Assembly: GCA_964057225.1 (NCBI GenBank)
Contig: OZ059895.1
Location: 3,658,001 to 3,722,000 of the forward strand
Source of the DNA: Auanema rhodensis
Lineage: Eukaryota > Nematoda > Chromadorea > Rhabditida > Rhabditidae
Length of the DNA: 64,000 nucleotides
Reading direction: 5' to 3'
Shown piece after piece: positions 50,958 through 63,877 of this stretch (positions are counted from its first letter, which is position 1; the number at the start of each line of letters is the position of its first letter). Under the pieces are notes generated by a model. That model saw only the letters and a list, made by a program, of their open reading frames with translations. It did no database searches and was not told the origin of the DNA. The translations under genes and the position numbers were made by a program.

Positions 50958-53561
50958 ACGCAGCACAGGTTACCCTTAAATAATGAACTGACCGACTAAT
51001 CAGACATGGATCTTCCCAAGTTCTGTTGCTTGAATGGATGTTTTCCTACAGAGGCTAGTAAAACATGCCCTTCAAAGCATCAGAACATGTGATCACATTC
51101 CAATTTTTTTGTATCTATCTTGTAAAGATAGTAATAAACTTTAATTTTTGTACACCCATAAATTATACGCAGCACAGGTTACCCTTAAATAATGAACTGA
51201 CCGACTAATCAGACATGGATCTTTCCAAGTTCTGTTGCTTGAACGGATGTTTTCCTACGTAGGCTAGTAAAACATGCCCTTCAAAGCATCAGAACATGTG
51301 ACCACATTCCAATTTTTTTGTATCTATCTTGTAAAGATAGTGATATATCATATGTTGAACACTATGTTGGAAAGATTTTAATTCAGATTTTTTCAACTTT
51401 CACTCAGTTTGTTTTCTAAACTTTGATTAAGAACCTTGTTGTTTGTACACCCATAAAATATACGCAGCACAGGTTACCCTTAAATAATGAACTGACCGAC
51501 TAATCAGACATGGATCTTCCCAAGTTCTGTTGCTTGAATGGATGTTTTCCTACGTAGGCTAGTAAAACATGCCCTTCAAAGCATCAGAACATGTGATCAC
51601 ATTCCAATTTTTTTGTATCTATCTTGTAAAGATAGTAATATATCATATGTTGAACACTATGTTGGAAAGATTTTAATTCAGATTTTCTAACTTTTATTCA
51701 GTTTGTTTTTTAAACTTTGATTAAGAACTTTGATTTTTGTACACCCATAAATTATACGCAGCACAGGTTACCCTTAAATAATGAACTGACCGACTAATCA
51801 GACATGGATCTTTCCTAGTTCTGTTGCTTGAATGGATGTTTTCCTACGTAGGCTAGTAAAACATGCCCTTCAAAGCATCAGAACATGTGATCACATTCCA
51901 ATTTTTTTGTATCTATTTTGTAAAGATAGTAATAAACTTTGATTTTTGTACACCCATAAATTTTACGCAGCACAGGTTACCCTTAAATAATGAACTGACC
52001 GACTAATCAGACATGGATCTTTCCAAGTTCTGTTGCTTGAACGGATGTTTTCCTACGTAGGCTAGTAAAACATGCCCTTCAAAGCATCAGAACATGTGAC
52101 CACATTCCAATTTTTTTGTATCTATCTTGTAAAGATAGTGATATATCATATGTTGAACACTATGTTGGAAAGATTTTAATTCAGATTTTTTCAACTTTCA
52201 CTCAGTTTGTTTTCTAAACTTTGATTAAGAACCTTGTTGTTTGTACACCCATAAATTATACGCAGCACAGGTTACCCTTAAATAATGAACTGACCGACTA
52301 ATCAGACATGGATCTTTCCTAGTTCTGTTGCTTGAATGGATGTTTTCCTACGTAGGCTAGTAAAACATGCCCTTCAAAGCATCAGAACATGTGATCACAT
52401 TCCAATTTTTTTGTATCTATTTTGTAAAGATAGTAATAAACTTTGATTTTTGTACACCCATAAATTTTACGCAGCACAGGTTACCCTTAAATAATGAACT
52501 GACCGACTAATCAGACATGGATCTTTCCAAGTTCTGTTGCTTGAACGGATGTTTTCCTACGTAGGCTAGTAAAACATGCCCTTCAAAGCATCAGAACATG
52601 TGACCACATTCCAATTTTTTTGTATCTATCTTGTAAAGATAGTGATATATCATATGTTGAACACTATGTTGGAAAGATTTTAATTCAGATTTTTTCAACT
52701 TTCACTCAGTTTGTTTTCTAAACTTTGATTAAGAACCTTGTTGTTTGTACACCCATAAAATATACGCAGCACAGGTTACCCTTAAATAATGAACTGACCG
52801 ACTAATCAGACATGGATCTTTCCTAGTTCTGTTGCTTGAATGGATGTTTTCCTACGTAGGCTAGTAAAACATGCCCTTCAAAGCATCAGAACATGTGATC
52901 ACATTCCAATTTTTTTGTATCTATCTTGTAAAGATAGTAATATATCATATGTTGAACACTATGTTGGAAAGATTTTAATTCAGATTTTCTAACTTTTAAT
53001 CAGTTTGTTTTTTAAACTTTGATTAAGAACTTTGATTTTTGTACACCCATAAATTATACGCAGCACAGATTACCCTTAAATAATGAACTGACCGACTAAT
53101 CAGACATGGATCTTTCCTAGTTCTGTTGCTTGAATGGATGTTTTCCTACGTAGGCTAGTAAAACATGCCCTTCAAAGCATCAGAACATGTGACCACATTC
53201 CAATTTTTTTGTATCTATCTTGTAAAGATAGTAATAAACTTTGATTTTTGTACACCCATAAATTATACGCAGCACAGGTTACCCTTAAATAATGAACTGA
53301 CCGACTAATCAGACATGGATCTTTCCAAGTTCTGTTGCTTGAACGGATGTTTTCCTACGTAGGCTAGTAAAACATGCCCTTCAAAGCATGAGAACATGTG
53401 ATCACATTCCAATTTTTTTGTATCTATCTTGTAAAGATAGTAATATATCATATGTTGAACACTATGTTGGAAAGATTTTAATTCAGATTTTTTCAACTTT
53501 CACTCAGTTTGTTTTCTAAACTTTGATTAAGAACCTTGAGTTTTGTACACCCATAAATTAT
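50958..53561 (+). repeat. Ten-monomer HOR, copy 1 (2604 bp)
   Basis: Order S La Lb S La S La Lb S La. The shared sequence with copy 2 runs from 50799 to 53491, 89 bp longer than the period, as expected of a tandem duplication. Shared rare bases include CTACAGAGG, AAACTTTAATTTTTG (51138, 53742), CACAGATTACCC (about 53065, 55669) and GCATGAGAAC (about 53387, 55991). Confidence 0.88.
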
Positions 53562-56106
53562 ACGCAGCACAGGTTACCCTTAAATAATGAACTGACCGAC
53601 TAATCAGACATGGATCTTCCCAAGTTCTGTTGCTTGAATGGATGTTTTCCTACAGAGGCTAGTAAAACATGCCCTTCAAAGCATCAGAACATGTGATCAC
53701 ATTCCAATTTTTTTGTATCTATCTTGTAAAGATAGTAATAAACTTTAATTTTTGTACACCCATAAATTATACGCAGCACAGGTTACCCTTAAATAATGAA
53801 CTGACCGACTAATCAGACATGGATCTTTCCAAGTTCTGTTGCTTGAACGGATGTTTTCCTACGTAGGCTAGTAAAACATGCCCTTCAAAGCATCAGAACA
53901 TGTGACCACATTCCAATTTTTTTGTATCTATCTTGTAAAGATAGTGATATATCATATGTTGAACACTATGTTGGAAAGATTTTAATTCAGATTTTTTCAA
54001 CTTTCACTCAGTTTGTTTTCTAAACTTTGATTAAGAACCTTGTTGTTTGTACACCCATAAAATATACGCAGCACAGGTTACCCTTAAATAATGAACTGAC
54101 CGACTAATCAGACATGGATCTTCCCAAGTTCTGTTGCTTGAATGGATGTTTTCCTACGTAGGCTAGTAAAACATGCCCTTCAAAGCATCAGAACATGTGA
54201 TCACATTCCAATTTTTTTGTATCTATCTTGTAAAGATAGTAATATATCATATGTTGAACACTATGTTGGAAAGATTTTAATTCAGATTTTCTAACTTTTA
54301 TTCAGTTTGTTTTTTAAACTTTGATTAAGAACTTTGATTTTTGTACACCCATAAATTATACGCAGCACAGGTTACCCTTAAATAATGAACTGACCGACTA
54401 ATCAGACATGGATCTTTCCTAGTTCTGTTGCTTGAATGGATGTTTTCCTACGTAGGCTAGTAAAACATGCCCTTCAAAGCATCAGAACATGTGATCACAT
54501 TCCAATTTTTTTGTATCTATTTTGTAAAGATAGTAATAAACTTTGATTTTTGTACACCCATAAATTTTACGCAGCACAGGTTACCCTTAAATAATGAACT
54601 GACCGACTAATCAGACATGGATCTTTCCAAGTTCTGTTGCTTGAACGGATGTTTTCCTACGTAGGCTAGTAAAACATGCCCTTCAAAGCATCAGAACATG
54701 TGACCACATTCCAATTTTTTTGTATCTATCTTGTAAAGATAGTGATATATCATATGTTGAACACTATGTTGGAAAGATTTTAATTCAGATTTTTTCAACT
54801 TTCACTCAGTTTGTTTTCTAAACTTTGATTAAGAACCTTGTTGTTTGTACACCCATAAATTATACGCAGCACAGGTTACCCTTAAATAATGAACTGACCG
54901 ACTAATCAGACATGGATCTTTCCTAGTTCTGTTGCTTGAATGGATGTTTTCCTACGTAGGCTAGTAAAACATGCCCTTCAAAGCATCAGAACATGTGATC
55001 ACATTCCAATTTTTTTGTATCTATTTTGTAAAGATAGTAATAAACTTTGATTTTTGTACACCCATAAATTTTACGCAGCACAGGTTACCCTTAAATAATG
55101 AACTGACCGACTAATCAGACATGGATCTTTCCAAGTTCTGTTGCTTGAACGGATGTTTTCCTACGTAGGCTAGTAAAACATGCCCTTCAAAGCATCAGAA
55201 CATGTGACCACATTCCAATTTTTTTGTATCTATCTTGTAAAGATAGTGATATATCATATGTTGAACACTATGTTGGAAAGATTTTAATTCAGATTTTTTC
55301 AACTTTCACTCAGTTTGTTTTCTAAACTTTGATTAAGAACCTTGTTGTTTGTACACCCATAAAATATACGCAGCACAGGTTACCCTTAAATAATGAACTG
55401 ACCGACTAATCAGACATGGATCTTTCCTAGTTCTGTTGCTTGAATGGATGTTTTCCTACGTAGGCTAGTAAAACATGCCCTTCAAAGCATCAGAACATGT
55501 GATCACATTCCAATTTTTTTGTATCTATCTTGTAAAGATAGTAATATATCATATGTTGAACACTATGTTGGAAAGATTTTAATTCAGATTTTCTAACTTT
55601 TAATCAGTTTGTTTTTTAAACTTTGATTAAGAACTTTGATTTTTGTACACCCATAAATTATACGCAGCACAGATTACCCTTAAATAATGAACTGACCGAC
55701 TAATCAGACATGGATCTTTCCTAGTTCTGTTGCTTGAATGGATGTTTTCCTACGTAGGCTAGTAAAACATGCCCTTCAAAGCATCAGAACATGTGACCAC
55801 ATTCCAATTTTTTTGTATCTATCTTGTAAAGATAGTAATAAACTTTGATTTTTGTACACCCATAAATTATACGCAGCACAGGTTACCCTTAAATAATGAA
55901 CTGACCGACTAATCAGACATGGATCTTTCCAAGTTCTGTTGCTTGAACGGATGTTTTCCTACGTAGGCTAGTAAAACATGCCCTTCAAAGCATGAGAACA
56001 TGTGATCACATTCCAATTTTTTTGTATCTATCTTGTAAAGATAGTAATATATCATATGTTGAACACTATGTTGGAAAGATTTTAATTCAGATTTTCGAAC
56101 TTTTAT
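53562..56106 (+). repeat. Ten-monomer HOR, copy 2 (last unit M)
   Basis: Order S La Lb S La S La Lb S M. It follows copy 1 at offset 2604 and I noticed no base difference over the diagnostic sites checked. The copies part at 53492/56096, where copy 1 continues as La and copy 2 as M. Near identity suggests this is one of the youngest duplications in the window. Confidence 0.88.
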
Positions 56107-56636
56107 ACGCAGCACAGGTTACCCTTAATTAATGAACTGACCGACTAATCAGACATGGATCTTTCCAAGTTCTGTTGCTTGAATGGATGTTTTCCTACGT
56201 AGGCTAGTAAAACATGCCCTTCAAAGCATCAGAACATGTGATCACATTCCAATTTTTTTGTATCTATCTTGTAAAGATAGTAATATATCATATGTTGAAC
56301 ACTATGTTGGAAAGATTTTAATTCAGATTTTCGAACTTTTATACGCAGCACAGGTTACCCTTAATTAATGAACTGACCGACTAATCAGACATGGATCTTT
56401 CCTAGTTCTGTTGCTTGAATGGATGTTTTCCTACGTAGGCTAGTAAAACATGCCCTTCAAAGCATCAGAACATGTGATCACATTCCAATTTTTTTGTATC
56501 TATCTTGTAAAGATAGTAATATATCATATGTTGAACACTATGTTGGAAAGATTTTAATTCAGATTTTCTAACTTTTAATCAGTTTGTTTTTTAAACTTTG
56601 ATTAAGAACTTTGATTTTTGTACACCCATAAATTAT

Positions 56637-57852
56637 ACGCAGCACAGGTTACCCTTAAATAATGAACTGACCGACTAATCAGACATGGATCTTTCCTAGT
56701 TCTGTTGCTTGAATGGATGTTTTCCTACGTAGGCTAGTAAAACATGCCCTTCAAAGCATCAGAACATGTGATCACATTCCAATTTTTTCGTATCTATCTT
56801 GTAAAGATAGTAATAAACTTTGATTTTTGTACACCCATAAATTATACGCAGCACAGGTTACCCTTAAATAATGAACTGACCGACTAATCAGACATGGATC
56901 TTTCCTAGTTCTGTTGCTTGAATGGATGTTTTCCTACGTAGGCTAGTAAAACATGCCCTTCAAAGCATCAGAACATGTGATCACATTCCAATTTTTTTGT
57001 ATCTATCTTGTAAAGATAGTAATAAACTTTGATTTTTGTACACCCATAAATTATACGCAGCACAGGTTACCCTTAAATAATGAACTGACCGACTAATCAA
57101 ACATGGATCTTTCCTAGTTCTGTTGCTTGAATGGATGTTTTCCTATGTAGGCTAGTAAAACATGCCCTTCAAAGCATCAGAACATGTGATCACATTCCAA
57201 TTTTTTTGTATCTATTTTGTAAAGATAGTAATAAACTTTGATTTTTGTACACCCATAAATTTTACGCAGCACAGGTTACCCTTAAATAATGAACTGACCG
57301 ACTAATCAGACATGGATCTTTCCAAGTTCTGTTGCTTGAACGGATGTTTTCCTACGTAGGCTAGTAAAACATGCCCTTCAAAGCATCAGAACATGTGACC
57401 ACATTCCAATTTTTTTGTATCTATCTTGTAAAGATAGTGATATATCATATGTTGAACACTATGTTGGAAAGATTTTAATTCAGATTTTTTCAACTTTCAC
57501 TCAGTTTGTTTTCTAAACTTTGATTAAGAACCTTGTTGTTTGTACACCCATAAAATATACGCAGCACAGGTTACCCTTAAATAATGAACTGACCGACTAA
57601 TCAGACATGGATCTTTCCAAGTTCTGTTGCTTGAATGGATGTTTTCCTACGTAGGCTAGTAAAACATGCCCTTCAAAGCATCAGAACATGTGATCACATT
57701 CCAATTTTTTTGTATCTATCTTGTAAAGATAGTAATATATCATATGTTGAACACTATGTTGGAAAGATTTTAATTCAGATTTTCTAACTTTTAATCAGTT
57801 TGTTTTTTAAACTTTGATTAAGAACTTTGATTTTTGTACACCCATAAATTAT
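56637..57852 (+). repeat. Five-monomer HOR, copy 1 (1216 bp)
   Basis: Order S S S La Lb. The third S carries AATCAAACATGG and TATTTTGTAAAG, and the La carries GATAGTGATATATC. It abuts copy 2. Differences noticed are CCTATGTAGG near 57145 and TTTCCAAG near 57614, against CCTACGTAGG and TTTCCTAG in copy 2. Confidence 0.86.
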
Positions 57853-59068
57853 ACGCAGCACAGGTTACCCTTAAATAATGAACTGACCGACTAATCAGAC
57901 ATGGATCTTTCCTAGTTCTGTTGCTTGAATGGATGTTTTCCTACGTAGGCTAGTAAAACATGCCCTTCAAAGCATCAGAACATGTGATCACATTCCAATT
58001 TTTTCGTATCTATCTTGTAAAGATAGTAATAAACTTTGATTTTTGTACACCCATAAATTATACGCAGCACAGGTTACCCTTAAATAATGAACTGACCGAC
58101 TAATCAGACATGGATCTTTCCTAGTTCTGTTGCTTGAATGGATGTTTTCCTACGTAGGCTAGTAAAACATGCCCTTCAAAGCATCAGAACATGTGATCAC
58201 ATTCCAATTTTTTTGTATCTATCTTGTAAAGATAGTAATAAACTTTGATTTTTGTACACCCATAAATTATACGCAGCACAGGTTACCCTTAAATAATGAA
58301 CTGACCGACTAATCAAACATGGATCTTTCCTAGTTCTGTTGCTTGAATGGATGTTTTCCTACGTAGGCTAGTAAAACATGCCCTTCAAAGCATCAGAACA
58401 TGTGATCACATTCCAATTTTTTTGTATCTATTTTGTAAAGATAGTAATAAACTTTGATTTTTGTACACCCATAAATTTTACGCAGCACAGGTTACCCTTA
58501 AATAATGAACTGACCGACTAATCAGACATGGATCTTTCCAAGTTCTGTTGCTTGAACGGATGTTTTCCTACGTAGGCTAGTAAAACATGCCCTTCAAAGC
58601 ATCAGAACATGTGACCACATTCCAATTTTTTTGTATCTATCTTGTAAAGATAGTGATATATCATATGTTGAACACTATGTTGGAAAGATTTTAATTCAGA
58701 TTTTTTCAACTTTCACTCAGTTTGTTTTCTAAACTTTGATTAAGAACCTTGTTGTTTGTACACCCATAAAATATACGCAGCACAGGTTACCCTTAAATAA
58801 TGAACTGACCGACTAATCAGACATGGATCTTTCCTAGTTCTGTTGCTTGAATGGATGTTTTCCTACGTAGGCTAGTAAAACATGCCCTTCAAAGCATCAG
58901 AACATGTGATCACATTCCAATTTTTTTGTATCTATCTTGTAAAGATAGTAATATATCATATGTTGAACACTATGTTGGAAAGATTTTAATTCAGATTTTC
59001 TAACTTTTAATCAGTTTGTTTTTTAAACTTTGATTAAGAACTTTGATTTTTGTACACCCATAAATTAT
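57853..59068 (+). repeat. Five-monomer HOR, copy 2 (1216 bp)
   Basis: Same order S S S La Lb as copy 1. The same cyclic order (Lb S S S La) occurs once more at 61112-62327, also 1216 bp, with its own variant TATAAGCAGC at both ends, so the unit has been amplified more than once in this block. Confidence 0.86.
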
Positions 59069-62000
59069 ACGCAGCACAGGTTACCCTTAAATAATGAACT
59101 GACCGACTAATCAGACATGGATCTTTCCTAGTTCTGTTGCTTGAATGGATGTTTTCCTACGTAGGCTAGTAAAACATGCCCTTCAAAGCATCAGAACATG
59201 TGACCACATTCCAATTTTTTTGTATCTATCTTGTAAAGATAGTAATAAACTTTGATTTTTGTACACCCATAAATTATACGCAGCACAGGTTACCCTTAAA
59301 TAATGAACTGACCGACTAATCAGACATGGATCTTTCCAAGTTCTGTTGCTTGAACGGATGTTTTCCTACGTAGGCTAGTAAAACATGCCCTTCAAAGCAT
59401 CAGAACATGTGATCACATTCCAATTTTTTTGTATCTATCTTGTAAAGATAGTAATATATCATATGTTGAACACTATGTTGGAAAGATTTTAATTCAGATT
59501 TTCGAACTTTTATACGCAGCACAGGTTACCCTTAATTAATGAACTGACCGACTAATCAGACATGGATCTTTCCAAGTTCTGTTGCTTGAATGGATGTTTT
59601 CCTACGTAGGCTAGTAAAACATGCCCTTCAAAGCATCAGAACATGTGACCACATTCCAATTTTTTTGTATCTATCTTGTAAAGATAGTAATATATCATAT
59701 GTTGAACACTATGTTGGAAAGATTTTAATTCAGATTTTTTCAACTTTCACTCAGTTTGTTTTCTAAACTTTGATTAAGAACCTTGAGTTTTGTACACCCA
59801 TAAATTATACGCAGCACAGGTTACCCTTAAATAATGAACTGACCGACTAATCAGACATGGATCTTTCCAAGTTCTGTTGCTTGAACGGATGTTTTCCTAC
59901 GTAGGCTAGTAAAACATGCCCTTCAAAGCATCAGAACATGTGACCACATTCCAATTTTTTTGTATCTATCTTGTCAAGATAGTGATATATCATATGTTGA
60001 ACACTATGTTGGAAAGATTTTAATTCAGATTTTTTCAACTTTCACTCAGTTTGTTTTCTAAACTTTGATTAAGAACCTTGTTGTTTGTACACCCATAAAA
60101 AATACGCAGCACAGGTTACCCTTAAATAATGAACTGACCGACTAATCAGACATGGATCTTCCCAAGTTCTGTTGCTTGAATGGATGTTTTCCTACGTAGG
60201 CTAGTAAAACATGCCCTTCAAAGCATCAGAACATGTGATCACATTCCAATTTTTTTGTATCTATCTTGTAAAGATAGTAATATATCATATGTTGAACACT
60301 ATGTTGGAAAGATTTTAATTCAGATTTTCTAACTTTTTTTCAGTTTGTTTTTTAAACTTTGATTAAGAACTTTGTTTTTTGTACACCCATAAATTATACG
60401 CAGCACAGGTTACCCTTAAATAATGAACTGACCGACTAATCAGACATGGATCTTTTCTAGTTCTGTTGCTTGAATGGATGTTTTCCTACGTAGGCTAGTA
60501 AAACATGCCCTTCAAAGCATCAGAACATGTGATCACATTCCAATTTTTTTGTATCTATCTTGTAAAGATAGTAATAAACTTTGATTTTTGTACACCCATA
60601 AATTATACGCAGCACAGGTTACCCTTAAATAATGAACTGACCGACTAATCAAACATGGATCTTTCCTAGTTCTGTTGCTTGAATGGATGTTTTCCTACGT
60701 AGGCTAGTAAAACATGCCCTTCAAAGCATCAGAACATGTGATCACATTCCAATTTTTTTTGTATCTATTTTGTAAAGATAGTAATAAACTTTGATTTTTG
60801 TACACCCATAAATTTTACGCAGCACAGGTTACCCTTAAATAATGAACTGACCGACTAATCAGACATGGATCTTTCCTAGTTCTGTTGCTTGAATGGATGT
60901 TTTCCTACGTAGGCTAGTAAAACATGCCCTTCAAAGCATCAGAACATGTGATCACATTCCAATTTTTTTGTATCTATCTTGTAAAGATAGTAATATATCA
61001 TATGTTGAACACTATGTTGGAAAGATTTTAATTCAGATTTTTTCAACTTTCACTCAGTTTGTTTTCTAAACTTTGATTAAGAACCTTGTTGTTTGTACAC
61101 CCATAAAATATAAGCAGCACAGGTTACCCTTAAATAATGAACTGACCGACTAATCAGACATGGATCTTCCCAAGTTCTGTTGCTTGAATGGATGTTTTCC
61201 TACGTAGGCTAGTAAAACATGCCCTTCAAAGCATCAGAACATGTGATCACATTCCAATTTTTTTGTATCTATCTTGTAAAGATAGTAATATATCATATGT
61301 TGAACACTATGTTGGAAAGATTTTAATTCAGATTTTCTAACTTTTTTTCAGTTTGTTTTTTAAACTTTGATTAAGAACTTTGATTTTTGTACACCCATAA
61401 ATTATACGCAGCACAGGTTACCCTTAAATAATGAACTGACCGACTAATCAGACATGGATCTTTCCTAGTTCTGTTGCTTGAATGGATGTTTTCCTACGTA
61501 GGCTAGTAAAACATGCCCTTCAAAGCATCAGAACATGTGATCACATTCCAATTTTTTTGTATCTATCTTGTAAAGATAGTAATAAACTTTGATTTTTGTA
61601 CACCCATAAATTATACGCAGCACAGGTTACCCTTAAATAATGAACTGACCGACTAATCAAACATGGATCTTTCCTAGTTCTGTTGCTTGAATGGATGTTT
61701 TCCTACGTAGGCTAGTAAAACATGCCCTTCAAAGCATCAGAACATGTGATCACATTCCAATTTTTTTGTATCTATTTTGTAAAGTTAGTAATAAACTTTG
61801 ATTTTTGTACACCCATAAATTTTACGCAGCACAGGTTACCCTTAAATAATGAACTGACCGACTAATCAGACATGGATCTTTCCTAGTTCTGTTGCTTGAA
61901 TGGATGTTTTCCTACGTAGGCTAGTAAAACATGCCCTTCAAAGCATCAGAACATGTGATCACATTCCAATTTTTTTGTATCTATTTTGTAAAGATAGTAA

Positions 62001-63877
62001 TAAACTTTGATTTTTGTACACCCATAAATTTTACGCAGCACAGGTTACCCTTAAATAATGAACTGACCGACTAATCAGACATGGATATTTCCTAGTTCTG
62101 TTGCTTGAATGAATGTTTTCCTACGTAGGCTAGTAAAACATGCCCTTCAAAGCATCAAAACATGTGATCACATTCCAATTTTTTTGTATCTATCTTGTAA
62201 AGATAGTAATATATCATATGTTGAACACTATGTTGGAAAGATTTTAATTCAGATTTTTTCAACTTTCACTCAGTTTGTTTTCTAAACTTTGATTAAGAAC
62301 CTTGTTGTTTGTACACCCATAAAATATAAGCAGCACAGGTTACCCTTAAATAATGAACTGACCGACTAATCAGACATGGATCTTCCCAAGTTCTGTTGCT
62401 TGAATGGATGTTTTCCTACGTAGGCTACTAAAACATGCCCTTCAAAGCATCAGAACATGTGATCACATTCCAATTTTTTTGTATCTATCTTGTAAAGATA
62501 GTAATAAACTTTGATTTTTGTACACCCATAAATTATACGCAGCACAGGTTACCCTTAAATAATGAACTGACCGACTAATCAGACATGAATCTTTCCTAGT
62601 TCTGTTGCTTGAATGGATGTTTTCCTACGTAGGCTAGTAAAACATGCCCTTCAAAGCATCAGAACATGTGATCACATTCCAATTTTTTTGTATCTATCTT
62701 GTAAAGATAGTAATAAACTTTGATTTTTGTACACCCATAAATTATACGCAGCACAGGTTACCCTTAAATAATGAACTGACCGACTAATCAAACATGGATC
62801 TTTCCTAGTTCTGTTGCTTGAATGGATGTTTTCCTACGTAGGCTAGTAAAACATGCCCTTCAAAGCATCAGAACATGTGATCACATTCCAATTTTTTTGT
62901 ATCTATTTTGTAAAGATAGTAATAAACTTTGATTTTTGTACACCCATAAATTTTACGCAGCACAGGTTACCCTTAAATAATGAACTGACCGACTAATCAG
63001 ACATGGATCTTTCCTAGTTCTGTTGCTTGAATGGATGTTTTCCTACGTAGGCTAGTAAAACATGCCCTTCAAAGCATCAGAACATGTGATCACATTCCAA
63101 TTTTTTTGTATCTATTTTGTAAAGATAGTAATAAACTTTGATTTTTGTACACCCATAAATTTTACGCAGCACAGGTTACCCTTAAATAATGAACTGACCG
63201 ACTAATCAGACATGGATCTTTCCTAGTTCTGTTGCTTGAATGGATGTTTTCCTACGTAGGCTAGTAAAACATGCCCTTCAAAGCATCAGAACATGTGATC
63301 ACATTCCAATTTTTTTGTATCTATCTTGTAAAGATAGTAATATATCATATGTTGAACACTATGTTGGAAAGATTTTAATTCAGATTTTCGAACTTTTATT
63401 CAGTTTGTTTTTTAAACTTTGATTAAGAACTTTGATTTTTGTACACCCATAAATTATACGCAGCACAGGTTACTCTTAATTAATGAACTGACCGACTAAT
63501 CAGACATGGATCTTTCCAAGTTCTGTTGCTTGAACGGATGTTTTCCTACGTAGGCTAGTAAAACATGCCCTTCAAAGCATCAGAACATGTGACCACATTC
63601 CAATTTTTCTGTATCTATCTTGTAAAGATAGTAATAAACTTTGATTTTTGTACACCCAAAATTATTATACGCAGCACAGGTTACCCTTAAATAATGAACT
63701 GACCGACTAATCAGACATGGATGTTTCCTAGTTCTGTTGCTTGAATGGATGTTTTCCTACGTAGGCTAGTAAAACATGCCCTTCAAAGCATCAGAACATG
63801 TGATCACATTCCAATTTTTTTGTATCTATCTTGTAAAGATAGTAATAAACTTTGATTTTTGTACACCCATAAATTAT

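Noticed and set aside
53305-53496. Minus-strand open frames of 63 and 68 codons (also 55909-56115)
   Set aside because: They exist only because of the shared GCATGAGAAC change within the 2604-bp duplication, which removes a stop of the usual monomer. They are repeat sequence read backwards, not genes.
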